NCBI GenBank assembly: GCA_029820945.1
Contig: JALGUJ010000004.1
Span: forward strand, 22,520 to 86,519
Reading direction: 5' to 3'
From: Candidatus Zipacnadia bacterium
GTDB lineage: Bacteria; Armatimonadota; Zipacnadia; Zipacnadales; UBA5352
Length of the DNA: 64,000 nucleotides
Part shown: positions 1 to 9,177 of the stretch, piece after piece
How positions within the stretch are numbered: the first letter of the stretch is position 1
Layout of the letters: every line of letters begins with the position of its first letter
Notes under the pieces: generated by a model
Told to the model about the DNA's origin: nothing
Database searches by the model: none
Seen by the model: only the letters and a program-made list of their open reading frames with translations
Program-made: the position numbers and the translations under genes

Positions 1-329
1 TAGCCGTCCTGGAGCCGCCCATGCGCGTCGGTAAGGAAGGGCGTGTCGCCGCCCTCGGACTCGAACCGCCCGCGCATGTCCTGGATGACCTGGGCGTAGC
101 CCATCCGCACCATCCCTCCGGGGCCGCGCCCGTTCTTGCCGTAAGGCGTGCGGGTGAGCATCACCGGCCAGGGCCCATCGCCATCCGGGAGGTAGACGTC
201 GGTCGCCAGGCGCACGCCGTCGCGCATGGGGACCATGAAGGTCTGCGGTGTCGCGGCCTCGCGCTGCGCCAGAACCACGGATCCGGCCGCCAGCGCGATC
301 AACACGAGCAGCAGGAGTGGTCGTCGCAT
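1..329 (-). CDS. CocE/NonD-type (X-Pro dipeptidyl-peptidase S15-like) secreted hydrolase, 5' part
   Basis: Partial gene cut by the left window edge and absent from the ORF track; about 109 codons are visible from the ATG at 329. It opens with a signal peptide (MRRPLLLLVLIALAAGSVVLAQ). The mature start reads MVPMRDGVRLATDVYLP, then PVMLTRTPYGKNG and QDMRGRFESEGG. That order (RDGxxLAxDVY, RTPYxK, QDxRGRxxSEG) is the N-terminal signature of CocE/NonD alpha/beta hydrolases, which cleave esters or N-terminal dipeptides. The catalytic Ser-Asp-His lie in the missing part. It is divergent from the dehydrogenase at 564. Family is fairly sure; substrate unknown. Confidence 0.8.
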   Translation of the reverse strand, partial: MRRPLLLLVLIALAAGSVVLAQREAATPQTFMVPMRDGVRLATDVYLPDGDGPWPVMLTRTPYGKNGRGPGGMVRMGYAQVIQDMRGRFESEGGDTPFLTDAHGRLQDG

Positions 330-377
330 GCACTCACACCTTCCGCGCCGGGAAGGTATTGCGCCCCACCAGAGGGC

Positions 378-405
378 ATTCTACCCAGCAGGCCGACGTC
401 TGCAA
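378..405 (-). promoter_or_regulatory. Candidate sigma-70 promoter for the CocE/NonD-type hydrolase
   Basis: On the minus strand TTGCAG and TAGAAT are separated by 16 nt, with the -10 about 50 nt upstream of the ATG at 329. Spacer and hexamers are acceptable but not consensus, so this is a plausible rather than a certain promoter. Confidence 0.4.
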
Positions 406-500
406 CACGGGCTGCGACGCCCCTGCCCCGCGGAGGCCGCCTGGGATGCGGCCGGACTGATGAGGCATGCAGGCCACCGGAGGTGCCGCGCCGAACACCA

Positions 501-540
501 TGACAGGCGCCGCGGGCCCGCCCGCGGCGCCGCCCTGTCA
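501..540. repeat. 40-nt imperfect palindrome upstream of the dehydrogenase gene
   Basis: TGACAGGCGCCGCGGG is followed after a 4-nt loop by its reverse complement, interrupted by a 4-nt insertion and ending in CTGTCA. It ends 23 nt before the ATG at 564, in the 234-nt divergent region between two genes. It could be an operator for a dimeric regulator or a stable leader hairpin; nothing else was seen in this gap except the promoter at 378-405. Confidence 0.5.
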
Positions 541-563
541 TATCGTCGCAGGGAGTGAGAGCC

Positions 564-1610
564 ATGGCTCAGGGACCGAGGATCTACTTCATGAACCAGT
601 CGCGGACCGCGCTTGGGTGGTTCTTCCGCGGGCCGTCCAGGGCGCGGGCCGAGGAACTGGGCTGGGACATCTGGGTTAATGAACGTGACGAGGCCATCGA
701 GGCGGAGGAGTGGGCGGAGATCATCGCGGACGCCGAGGCCCTGCTCACCACCTGGGGCTCCCCCAAGCTGGACGAGACCATTCTCGCGCGCAACGAAGCC
801 CTGCGGATCGTGGGCCACGTGGGTGGGTCGGTGGCCCCTTACATCGCGGATGAGGTCTTCGAGCGCGGCGTGCGCGTGTGCACGGCCAACCCCTTCATGG
901 CGCGCACGGTGGCCGAGCACTGCATCATGCTGATGCTCATGGGCCTGCGCCGCGCGCACGACCACATCAAGCTGGGCACGCGCTGCGAGACGATGAACCA
1001 CTACAAAGACTGGAAGGTGCGCGTGCCGCAGGACTGTACCATCGGCATCTGGGGCTTCGGCGACATCGCCTCGTGGGTGCTGGAGATGCTGCGGCCCTTC
1101 GAGCCCAGGGAGGTCCTGGTCGCCAGCGGGCACCTCAGCGACGAGGACGCGGCCGAGCAGGGCATGCGCCGCGTCGAGTTCGACGCGCTCTTCCAGCAGT
1201 CCGACGTCGTCTTCACGCTCGCCGGGATGACCGTCGCGAACACCGGCCGCGTGGGCGCCAGGCAGCTCCGGTCGATGAAGAGCGGGGCGGTGCTCATCAA
1301 CGTCGGACGCGCGCCGCTGATCCAGCCCGAGGCGCTGCTGGAGGAGCTGCGGCGAGGGCGCATCACGGGCGTCTTCGACGTGTTCGAGCGGGAGCCGCTG
1401 CCCGACGATCATCCCTTCAATGAGCTGCCGAACGTGATCCTGAGCCCGCACTACGCCGGCACCGGCCGCGACGCGCAATACATGGCCGCGATGCTCGACG
1501 AGATCGACCGCTTCTTCCGCGGCGAGGAGCTGCGCTACGAGGTGAGGGCCTCACGCGCCCGACAGATGACCGACATGCAGGCCGTGCGCAAGGCCCAACA
1601 GGAGAAGTGA
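564..1610 (+). CDS. D-isomer-specific 2-hydroxyacid dehydrogenase
   Basis: A 348-residue NAD(P)-dependent oxidoreductase interconverting 2-hydroxy and 2-oxo acids. The Rossmann loop is GIWGFGDIA (about 161-169), with Ala in place of the last Gly. The family's catalytic residues are all present: Arg249 (NVGRAPLI), Glu277 (FEREPLP) and His296 (LSPHYAG). The ATG at 564 is preferred over the GTG at 555 because GGGAG lies 8 nt before it. No signal peptide, so cytoplasmic. It heads the plus-strand catabolic cassette and probably acts on a sugar-acid product of it; the substrate cannot be read from the sequence. Confidence 0.9.
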   Translation: MAQGPRIYFMNQSRTALGWFFRGPSRARAEELGWDIWVNERDEAIEAEEWAEIIADAEALLTTWGSPKLDETILARNEALRIVGHVGGSVAPYIADEVFERGVRVCTANPFMARTVAEHCIMLMLMGLRRAHDHIKLGTRCETMNHYKDWKVRVPQDCTIGIWGFGDIASWVLEMLRPFEPREVLVASGHLSDEDAAEQGMRRVEFDALFQQSDVVFTLAGMTVANTGRVGARQLRSMKSGAVLINVGRAPLIQPEALLEELRRGRITGVFDVFEREPLPDDHPFNELPNVILSPHYAGTGRDAQYMAAMLDEIDRFFRGEELRYEVRASRARQMTDMQAVRKAQQEK

Positions 1611-1675
1611 CCGCAACCACCGGGCGCGGGTGAAGCCACGCCCTACCACACGACGGGAAGCGAGGAGCACACACT

Positions 1676-3127
1676 ATGACTGACACAGGCGGCCTGAAGA
1701 TCGGCTGGAGCCAGGTTGAGATCACGCCCCAGGAGCCCGTGCTGATCGCCGGCCAGTTCCACGCGCGCGTCTCGGAGGGTGTGCTCGATCCGGTCACGGC
1801 GACCGCACTTGTGCTCGAGCAGGATGGCACGCACGTCGTCTTCGTGAGCTGTGATCTCGTCGCCATCTCAGAGGAGCTGCACGCGCGCGTCGCCGAGCGC
1901 GTGCACCAGCGAGGGCCCGACCCGGCCAGCATCATCATGAACGGCACGCACACGCACACCGCGCCGGAGGTGCGCCTGCGAGGCGGCGCGGCGGGGCACA
2001 CCGCGCAGAACGTCGGCGTCGAGCTCGACGTCATGGCCGTCGAGGATTACCTGGACTTCGCGACCGAGCGGATCGCTGAGGCCGTGTCGGACGCCTGGGA
2101 CAGCCGCGCGGAGGGCGCGGTCGCCTTCGGCCTCGGGCACGCCGTGGTTGGGCGCAATCGCAGATGGGTGGACACGAATGGGCGCTCGACGATGTATGGG
2201 AACACCGACACCCCTGAGTTCAGTCATATCGAGGGCTACGAGGACCACAGCGTCAACGTGCTGTCAACCTATGGCGAGGGCGGCGAGCTGACGGGTGTCA
2301 TCGTGAATGTGCCCTGCCCGTCCCAGGACACCGAAGGGCTGTTCGTCATCAGCGCCGACTACTGGCACGAGACGCGCGAGGAGCTGCGCGCGCGGCTGGG
2401 CCAGGGGCTCTTCGTGCTGCCGCAGGCGTCCGCGGCGGGCGACCAGTCCCCGCACCTGCTCTTCGACAAGAGAGCACACGAGCGCATGCTGGAGCTGAAG
2501 GGCCGCACGGAGCGCGAGGAGATCGCCCATCGCATCGCGGACGCGGTCGAGGAGGTCCTCGGCTTCATGGGTGGCGCGCGCGACGCCGCTCCGGTGCTGC
2601 GCCATGAGGCTATGACGCTGCAGCTTCCCCTGCGCTCCCTGACGGAGGACGACGTGCGGGCGGCGGAGGCGGAGGCCGCCGAGTGGCGGGAGCGATACGA
2701 GGCCGAGAAGGCGGAGCTCGAGGAGAACCCCCGGCTCCGTGACGACCCCCGCTGGTACGTGCCGGTCACCCGAAGCTACCGCAGGATGCGCTGGTACGAG
2801 CGCGTCGCCGAGCGCTTCGAGCTGCAGCAGCAGGAGCCGACCAGGCCGGTTGACGTGCATGTGGTTCGGCTGGGCGACGTCGCGTTCGCGACTAACCCCT
2901 TTGAGTATTACCTCGACTTCGGCACCTATATCAAGGCGCGGAGCCCTGCCGTCCAGACCTTCCTCGTGCAGCTTGCCGGTTCGGGCTCCTACGTCCCGAG
3001 CGCGCGATCCATCGCCGGCGGCGGCTACGGCTCGGTGCCCGCGAGCACGCCGATCGGGCCCGAAGGCGGACGCCAGGTCGCCGACACGACCATCGATGTG
3101 CTCCGGCAGATGTGGAACGCGAGCTGA
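1676..3127 (+). CDS. Neutral/alkaline ceramidase-like hydrolase (N-terminal domain family)
   Basis: A 483-residue protein. LKIGWSQVEITP, DPVTATALVL and MNGTHTHTAPEV (about 88-99) match the start and metal-binding His motif of the neutral/alkaline non-lysosomal ceramidase domain. AAGDQSPHL (Ser about 258) corresponds to the GDxSP nucleophile motif. Unlike classical secreted ceramidases it has no signal peptide and no obvious C-terminal immunoglobulin-like domain; residues 310-370 are charged and helical. Bacterial relatives with this short form are often linked to carbohydrate loci, so amide-linked ceramide need not be the substrate. A ribosome-binding site (GAGGAG) lies 8 nt before the ATG. 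Confidence 0.85.
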   Translation: MTDTGGLKIGWSQVEITPQEPVLIAGQFHARVSEGVLDPVTATALVLEQDGTHVVFVSCDLVAISEELHARVAERVHQRGPDPASIIMNGTHTHTAPEVRLRGGAAGHTAQNVGVELDVMAVEDYLDFATERIAEAVSDAWDSRAEGAVAFGLGHAVVGRNRRWVDTNGRSTMYGNTDTPEFSHIEGYEDHSVNVLSTYGEGGELTGVIVNVPCPSQDTEGLFVISADYWHETREELRARLGQGLFVLPQASAAGDQSPHLLFDKRAHERMLELKGRTEREEIAHRIADAVEEVLGFMGGARDAAPVLRHEAMTLQLPLRSLTEDDVRAAEAEAAEWRERYEAEKAELEENPRLRDDPRWYVPVTRSYRRMRWYERVAERFELQQQEPTRPVDVHVVRLGDVAFATNPFEYYLDFGTYIKARSPAVQTFLVQLAGSGSYVPSARSIAGGGYGSVPASTPIGPEGGRQVADTTIDVLRQMWNAS

Positions 3128-3201
3128 CCGGTGTTGTTCGAATCGGTGAGGGTGCGCCCCGGCGCGTCCCCGGCTTTCGGTTCGACATCCATTCGGTTCC
3201 G

Positions 3202-3230
3202 GCATCTCGTCGCACCGCGACGAGATGCTT
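3202..3230 (+). terminator. Perfect 12-bp hairpin between the ceramidase-like gene and the next gene
   Basis: GCATCTCGTCGC, loop ACC, then its exact reverse complement, followed only by TT. Without a U tract it is a weak intrinsic terminator; it could equally be an attenuator or mRNA-stabilising hairpin in the 125-nt gap before the ATG at 3253. Confidence 0.4.
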
Positions 3231-3252
3231 CGCCGACAGGTAGAGGAAGCCC

Positions 3253-6200
3253 ATGCGCAGACACGTGGTTGCAGTCGTCTCAGTGATGCTGGCAGCATGC
3301 CTCGCCGCACCCATCTCCGCTCAGAGCTGGCGCATCGCCTACGGCGGCGGCCGCATCACCGGGTACGTCGGGCTGCTGGCGAAGTCCGGCCTCCCCCGCC
3401 AGTTCCTCAACGACGAGGAGCTGGCAAGCCCGGACGTGCTCAAGGACTACCGCGTCGTCATCGTGACCTCTCCGGTGAACGACGCCTCAGGCGTATCACG
3501 CGCGCTCGAGCAGTTCGTGGCCGCGGGCGGCATCGCCATCACCGAGGCGCAGATCGGGCCGTCGCCCCAGGTCCTGCCCGGCAAACGGCTTGGGCCGAAG
3601 CGCAGCCCGAACATCATCTTCGAGCGCTGCGACCACCCCATCAGCAGGGCCATGCACGGCACCGGCGTCGTGCCCACCTCCGGGTGGCAGGGCATGGCGA
3701 TCATCCCCGCCAACGATGAGGATGCCATCGTCCTGGCCGAGTTCACCGACGAGGGGGTGCCGCAGAAGTACCGCGGCAAGCTGACGGGCGGCAGGAAGCA
3801 TGTGCCGGCGGCGCTGCTGATCGAGCACGGCGAGGGGGCCTGGCTCTACTTCGGCGCGCCGGTCGCGGTCTCGCTGGCCCTCCGCGGGCCGCAGATGCAG
3901 CCGGGGATCCTCAAGGCCCTGGAGCTGCTCAGCGACGGCGCGCTGTCTCCACGCTTTGCGCACCTTGGGCCGGACCGCCGCATTCTGCCCACGGTACAGT
4001 GGGAGGCGCAGACGGAGGAGACCGCATCCCGTAGGGCCCCGCGCGATGCCGAGCCGACCGACCTGCCGGAGGGCTTCGAGCCGCTGGATCTGCCCGAGGA
4101 CGCCCCGCCTGACTTCCTCGTCACCGGCCGCCTTGCGCCCGACGCGCGGGCCGAGCTACTGCTTCCCTGGTACAACAGCGAGTGGCATCGTCGCCTGGAG
4201 ATCGGCGGCGGGCGCCTGCGCCTCGTCGAGGTCAAGCATGGCCGCGAGCGCGTCGTGGCCGAGGTGCCGGGGCCGCCCGTGGCGGAGGCCGGCTCCCGCG
4301 TGGACATACGTCGGAGGCCGACGAGCCTCACCGTGTTCGTCGATGGGCGCGCGGCGATGCTGGCGCCCCTGGAGCCGCTGGCCGGGACTATGGGCGCGCG
4401 CGGACTGGGGGACGCCTTCTTACAGCCGACCGCTCCCGTGGTCTTCGAGGACAACTTCATGCGCTCGGAGGGCGACCCCAACCCGTGGGAGACGCCGGCG
4501 GGAAGCTGGCGCGTCCACCAGGTGGAGGGCGACGCGGAGTACGGCGCGAACCCCTTCGCCTTCCAGGCGGAGGCGGGCAGCGACAGGGCCACGGCAATCG
4601 CCGGCTACGAGTTCTGGGACGACTACGACTTCTCCTGCGCGGTGCGGCCCGACGCGAAGGCCGCCGCCATCATGGCGCACTGGCGGGCCGACGACGATCA
4701 CGTCGCGCTGCGGCTGACTCTGCCCGAGCAGGGCGAGGACGCCACGGTCGAGCTGGTGAGGGTGCTGCCCGGCGGCGAGCATACTCTGGCGTCCGAGCCG
4801 GTGGTCGCGGCGCGCGACCGCTGGCATGAGCTGCGGCTGCGGATCTCGCGCGGGCACGCGGTCATCGGCCTGGACGGCAGCGACCTCGGGCACGTCGCCG
4901 ATGACCTGTTGCGCGGCAGCGGCCGGATCGGCCTCCAGGTGGCCGGCGGCAGCGCCTGGTTCGACGACGCGCGGGTGGTGGACTGGGAGGCGACGCCGCT
5001 GCCCGTGGACGGCCAGCCCGCCTGGCGCGTGGAGCGAGGCAGGGCGGAGACCCAGGGCGACGCGCTCATGCTCGAGCCGACCGGGGCGGCCCGCGCGCTG
5101 GCGCCGACCGGCGAGTACGCCAGCATGCGCGCCCAGGCCCGCATCCGCCTGGGTGACGCCTCGCAGGCAGGGATGCTCCTGCGCTACCGCAGCCCCGGCG
5201 ACCACTACTTCCTGGGCCTCAGCCATGGCGACGGCGTGATGCTGCGGCTGGCGCGCCGCCAGCGTGGCGAGGAGACGGTGCTGGCGGAGAGCCGGCTGTC
5301 CGGCGATCCCGACCGCTGGCGGACCGTCGGGGCCGTCATGCGCGGCAGGCACATCGCGGTCACCGAGGGCGACCGCGTGCTGTTCGAGGCCGCGGACGAC
5401 GCCCTGGCGTGCGGCGAGTTCGGCCTGGCCTGCGAGGGTGGGCCGGCGCACTTCGCCCGCGCGACCTGCTGGCCGGTCGATCACGAGCTTCACCGCACCG
5501 ACCCTCCCACTCCGCCCTACGCGGGGATCATCGACAAGCACACCTGGGCGGGCGCCGGCAGCGGTTGGGAGCCTGCCCCGGGTGATCTTGACCTCTGCTG
5601 GCACCGCGGGCGCTTCGCGGATGACGTGCAGGTGCGGCTCGGCGTCCACCGCGGGCGAGGCGGCGCGGCCTCGGCCACGCTGGCACTTGGCGACGGCCGC
5701 GACCTCTCGTCGGGCTATGCTGCACGGGCGAACCAGCCCTCGCTGACCGAGCCCGTCACGGTCAGCCTCACCCGGCGGGAGAAGCAAGTCGGCTTCGGCG
5801 AGGCGCAGGCCCGCGCCGGCGAGGGATACGCGCTCAGCCTGCAGCGGGTGGGCAGCCTGGTGGTCGCGCGGATCAACGGTGAGGCGGTCTGCGAGTTCCG
5901 CGACCCCGAGCCCCTCGCGGATCTCACACGCGTGGGCTTCCGCCGGGACGACGCGATCATCGACCCCGCGGACATCGAGGTGTTCTCGTCCACGGTGCGG
6001 ACCTGGACCTTCAACACCGCGCCCGCCGACTGGCGCGTGGAGAGCGGCACGTGGGAGATCAGCAATCGCTGGTCGTGTTCGCCCGACTGGACGTGGCTCG
6101 CCGGGTGGAGCCAGCCGGGGGAGGCGCTGATACGCAGCCGATGCGCCGTCACCGGCGACCAGAAGATCGACGTCTACGTGGGCGCGAAGATGATGCCCAA

Positions 6201-6597
6201 TCCCAGCGGCAGGGGCCACTACGAGGAGCTGCGCGACCTGCACTTCGGCATGTGCGGGGACGGCGAGGGCCACGGCTATCGCGTCATCCTCGGCGGCGAC
6301 AACAACGTTCGGTCGCAGATCCTGCGCAACAACCAGCCGGTCGTCTCCACCACCTCGTATCAGATCCCCCAGTCCGAGCGGCACAACAACTGGCTGCTGG
6401 TCACGCTGCTCAAGAGCGGCCCCACCATCTCCGTACGCGTCTGGGATCGCGAGGTGCTCAGCTACACTGACGACGAGCCCATCGAGGGCGGATTCGTTTC
6501 CTTCGGCACCAGTCACAACGGGATCATCGTCCCGCGCATCACCGTCTACGGCAGGCGCGCCGAGGCCGACGCGCCCCTGCCGGAGGTGCACCCGTGA
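3253..6597 (+). CDS. Large secreted multi-jelly-roll protein with N-terminal amidotransferase-like domain
   Basis: A 1114-residue secreted protein starting MRRHVVAVVSVMLAACLAAPISAQ. Residues about 25-235 look like an alpha/beta flavodoxin/ThuA-like fold (YRVVIVTSPVND, LEQFVAAGGIAITEAQ). The rest consists of four or five beta-rich modules of about 150-180 residues resembling concanavalin/LamG or DUF1080 jelly rolls: repeated VVFEDNFMRSEGDP, GSWRVHQVEGD, YDFSCAVRP, GSWEIS-like phrases and W(H/R)xLRLRI strands. No catalytic motif is recognised. It most likely binds polysaccharide at the cell surface. The stop overlaps the next start by 4 nt (GTGA), so translation is probably coupled. RBS AGGAAG precedes the ATG. 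Confidence 0.7.
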   Translation: MRRHVVAVVSVMLAACLAAPISAQSWRIAYGGGRITGYVGLLAKSGLPRQFLNDEELASPDVLKDYRVVIVTSPVNDASGVSRALEQFVAAGGIAITEAQIGPSPQVLPGKRLGPKRSPNIIFERCDHPISRAMHGTGVVPTSGWQGMAIIPANDEDAIVLAEFTDEGVPQKYRGKLTGGRKHVPAALLIEHGEGAWLYFGAPVAVSLALRGPQMQPGILKALELLSDGALSPRFAHLGPDRRILPTVQWEAQTEETASRRAPRDAEPTDLPEGFEPLDLPEDAPPDFLVTGRLAPDARAELLLPWYNSEWHRRLEIGGGRLRLVEVKHGRERVVAEVPGPPVAEAGSRVDIRRRPTSLTVFVDGRAAMLAPLEPLAGTMGARGLGDAFLQPTAPVVFEDNFMRSEGDPNPWETPAGSWRVHQVEGDAEYGANPFAFQAEAGSDRATAIAGYEFWDDYDFSCAVRPDAKAAAIMAHWRADDDHVALRLTLPEQGEDATVELVRVLPGGEHTLASEPVVAARDRWHELRLRISRGHAVIGLDGSDLGHVADDLLRGSGRIGLQVAGGSAWFDDARVVDWEATPLPVDGQPAWRVERGRAETQGDALMLEPTGAARALAPTGEYASMRAQARIRLGDASQAGMLLRYRSPGDHYFLGLSHGDGVMLRLARRQRGEETVLAESRLSGDPDRWRTVGAVMRGRHIAVTEGDRVLFEAADDALACGEFGLACEGGPAHFARATCWPVDHELHRTDPPTPPYAGIIDKHTWAGAGSGWEPAPGDLDLCWHRGRFADDVQVRLGVHRGRGGAASATLALGDGRDLSSGYAARANQPSLTEPVTVSLTRREKQVGFGEAQARAGEGYALSLQRVGSLVVARINGEAVCEFRDPEPLADLTRVGFRRDDAIIDPADIEVFSSTVRTWTFNTAPADWRVESGTWEISNRWSCSPDWTWLAGWSQPGEALIRSRCAVTGDQKIDVYVGAKMMPNPSGRGHYEELRDLHFGMCGDGEGHGYRVILGGDNNVRSQILRNNQPVVSTTSYQIPQSERHNNWLLVTLLKSGPTISVRVWDREVLSYTDDEPIEGGFVSFGTSHNGIIVPRITVYGRRAEADAPLPEVHP

Positions 6598-8576
6598 CAT
6601 CCCGCGCCCTGCCGGTGGCAATCTCGCTGCTGGTCACCGTCGCAATCGCCGCGGATGCCCAGAACTTGGTCGAGAACGGCGACTTCGAGGCCGGGCAGGC
6701 GCCCTGGAACCGCCCAGTCACCGATGCCCAAGCGCATTCGGGCGAGCACTCCATCGTGCTGGACAACAGCGAGGGCGTCAACTGGGCGGCGGTGGCCTAC
6801 GGTCCGACCGTCCCGCTCAGACCCGACACCCCCTACCGCATCTCCGTGTGGCTCAAGCGCGAGACGGGAGACGGCTACCTGCAGATCGGCGGCTACCCGG
6901 TGGACGCGAGCGATGAGCGTCTGCGCACCGGCCGAAGCTGGCGCATGTTCCTCTACCCCATTCAGGTGATGACCGGAAGCGGGCTCGGGCGGTGGCGGCA
7001 CTTCGAGAACGTCTTCACCGTCCGCCGCCCCGACTTCGCCGGCCTGAAGCTCCGCCTCATCCACCGCAACGCGAGTGATGTCATCTACTTCGATGACGTG
7101 GTGATCGAGGAGGTCGATCTCCCGCCTCGCCCGGAGTGGGGCTTCTCCGATGCCGTACTCTTCCCGGGCCAGCCGAGCGAGTTCGGCATGGAGGTGGAGA
7201 GCGCCGAGCGGACCGACCGCGGCGTGCGCGTCGTCACCACCGGCGCCCGGTATGAGTTCACCGACGACGGCGCCATCACCGCCCGCCAGCGCATCGGCGC
7301 CGACCGTGAGGTCGTCTACGTCCAGGCCGGCGGGCCCTTCGGCGAGCTCAGCATCGAGCGCCGGACCGATGACGTCTGCGTGATCATGGGCGATGAGCTG
7401 GCCTTCGGCGTGCAGGGCGACTCGCTCATCGCACTGGCGACCAACCGGGCGCTGGACCTCCAGGTCACGTCGCGCATCGGCGCCCGCCGGTTGGTCACCC
7501 AGGGTCCGCATCTGCTGGCGATCGACGACGACGGCGGCTTCGTGATCTCCGAGGACCACTCGAAGCAGTACGAGACGGTCGGCTGCGATCTCGCGGAGCT
7601 CCCCGTGCAGACAGGCGAGCCCGGATGGGGCTTCCGCTACAGCGTCGGCGAGCGGGAGCGCGTGGCGCTGGCCGTCTTCCCGCCGCGCGAGTACCGCTGG
7701 CAGGACGCCTTCGGCAGGCGCCTGGTCAACGTGACCGGCCTCATCGACGACGACACCATCCGCTACTACCGGCGGTACTGCTCCGTGTTGCTGCTGATGG
7801 ACGCGGGCAGGCTCTACGACCGCTGCCGCGAGCCGAAGGAGGGTCGCGGCCCCTACGTCTTCCTCGACCCCGAGCGCATGCACCACCTGGTCGAGACCTG
7901 CCACTCGCTGGGCATGCAGGTCGTCGTCTACTCCAACACCCAGGCCGAGGGGCGGCTGTGGTACGGCGACGACACGGACGCCTACTTCGAGCACCTCCGC
8001 TCGGTGACGGAGGAGTACGACCTCGACGGCTGGTACTTCGACGGGGTCTTCACGGCCGATCCCTGGAGCGAGGCCTACACGCACATGCGGCGCGTGCGCG
8101 AGATGGTCGGCGAGGATGGGATCATCTACAACCACTGCACGCTCAACTCGCCACTGACCCGCGACGACCTCTACCTGCCCTTCATCGACGCCTACGCCAC
8201 CTACCTCCTGCGCGGCGAGGGCCAGGCCATCCAGGGCGTGAATGACCCGTACATGCGCTGGGTCATCAACTCCTACCGCATCTCGAACGCCATCCCCACG
8301 CTCAAGTGGGACAAGATGGAGGACGCGGCCACGCACGACATCTTCCGCGCCATGCTCGGCTTCCACGGCCGCTTCCGCTGGGCCTACCCCACGGTGCCGG
8401 CCGACGACACGAGCTGGCGCGAGGCGTCCGAGGGGCGGCCCGCGCTGGACCGCGAGTTCCTGACCTACTACTTCCCGGAACTTGACCGCCGGCAGGCGCT
8501 GTGGCGGGCGGGCGAACTGGACACGTCCATCCACTGGCCGATCGAGGTCGGAGCCGCCGGCGACGGCGGGCAGTAG
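6594..8576 (+). CDS. Secreted glycoside-hydrolase-like protein with N-terminal carbohydrate-binding module
   Basis: A 660-residue protein with signal peptide MTSRALPVAISLLVTVAIAADAQ, translationally coupled to the preceding gene. Residues about 24-175 (NLVENGDFEAGQAPW, GEHSIVLDN, FDDVVIEEV) have the CBM4/9-like beta-sandwich pattern. A middle beta-rich domain is followed by a C-terminal alpha/beta barrel from about 400: QVVVYSNTQAEGRLWYGDD, EYDLDGWYFDGVFTADPW, DGIIYNHCTLNSP. The YFDG and NHCT strands resemble melibiase-like barrel enzymes, where such Asp residues are catalytic, but no exact family is recognised. Likely exported glycosidase of the same locus. Confidence 0.7.
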   Translation: MTSRALPVAISLLVTVAIAADAQNLVENGDFEAGQAPWNRPVTDAQAHSGEHSIVLDNSEGVNWAAVAYGPTVPLRPDTPYRISVWLKRETGDGYLQIGGYPVDASDERLRTGRSWRMFLYPIQVMTGSGLGRWRHFENVFTVRRPDFAGLKLRLIHRNASDVIYFDDVVIEEVDLPPRPEWGFSDAVLFPGQPSEFGMEVESAERTDRGVRVVTTGARYEFTDDGAITARQRIGADREVVYVQAGGPFGELSIERRTDDVCVIMGDELAFGVQGDSLIALATNRALDLQVTSRIGARRLVTQGPHLLAIDDDGGFVISEDHSKQYETVGCDLAELPVQTGEPGWGFRYSVGERERVALAVFPPREYRWQDAFGRRLVNVTGLIDDDTIRYYRRYCSVLLLMDAGRLYDRCREPKEGRGPYVFLDPERMHHLVETCHSLGMQVVVYSNTQAEGRLWYGDDTDAYFEHLRSVTEEYDLDGWYFDGVFTADPWSEAYTHMRRVREMVGEDGIIYNHCTLNSPLTRDDLYLPFIDAYATYLLRGEGQAIQGVNDPYMRWVINSYRISNAIPTLKWDKMEDAATHDIFRAMLGFHGRFRWAYPTVPADDTSWREASEGRPALDREFLTYYFPELDRRQALWRAGELDTSIHWPIEVGAAGDGGQ

Positions 8577-8605
8577 TCGTCGCTGCGAACGGGAGGGGAG
8601 CAGAG

Positions 8606-9088
8606 ATGGAGCAGACGAGGGAGCTGCGTGTGCACGTCAAGGCCGTGGGCGAGCGGGACGGCCGGCCCTACGTCATCCTCGGGACTCGGACGAGGTGGGT
8701 GCCGATCTTCGTGGGCGAGAGCGAAGCGCGAGCGATCGGCATGGTCACCCGGCCCGACAGCTACGAGCAGGCGGTGACGGAAGAAGGTGAAACGCGCCCG
8801 ATGACCGCCGACCTTGTGCTGGCCGTGGCGGACGTGGCCGGCCTCGAGGTCGAAAAGCTGGTGGTTACCGAGGTCCGAAGCCGAGTGTTCATGGGCGAGC
8901 TTCACCTCTCGGATAACGGCGGCACCGCCGTGCTCGACTGCCGCCCCAGCGACGGAATCGCGGTGGCGCTGCGGGCGCGGGCGCCGATCTACGTCACCGA
9001 GCTGGTCATGCAGCAGGCCTCCACGTCCCGAGAGGCGGCCGAGCGCTGGCTCGCGCAGGCGCCCGGAAGGGAAGATGCCTCCGGATAG
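8606..9088 (+). CDS. Bifunctional nuclease (BFN, DUF151) family protein
   Basis: A 160-residue protein. WVPIFVGESEARAIG, RPMTADLVLAVADVAGLEVE, VTEVRSRVFMGELHL and LDCRPSDGIAVALRA match the compact BFN/DUF151 domain; members are described as nucleases with RNase and DNase activity, and some bacterial ones have unknown roles. The ATG at 8606 is chosen over the track start at 8501, which would overlap the upstream gene; GGGAGGGGAG lies just upstream. A cytoplasmic nuclease-family protein inside a glycosidase cassette is unexpected; it may only be transcribed with it. Confidence 0.88.
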   Translation: MEQTRELRVHVKAVGERDGRPYVILGTRTRWVPIFVGESEARAIGMVTRPDSYEQAVTEEGETRPMTADLVLAVADVAGLEVEKLVVTEVRSRVFMGELHLSDNGGTAVLDCRPSDGIAVALRARAPIYVTELVMQQASTSREAAERWLAQAPGREDASG

Positions 9089-9177
9089 CGCACCGGATGG
9101 AAGGTCCATGCCGGTGGACACGGAACCCTTCCTCCGGCGGGAGCGCGAGCAGGTGTAGCGGAGAGGAGGCGGCCAGC

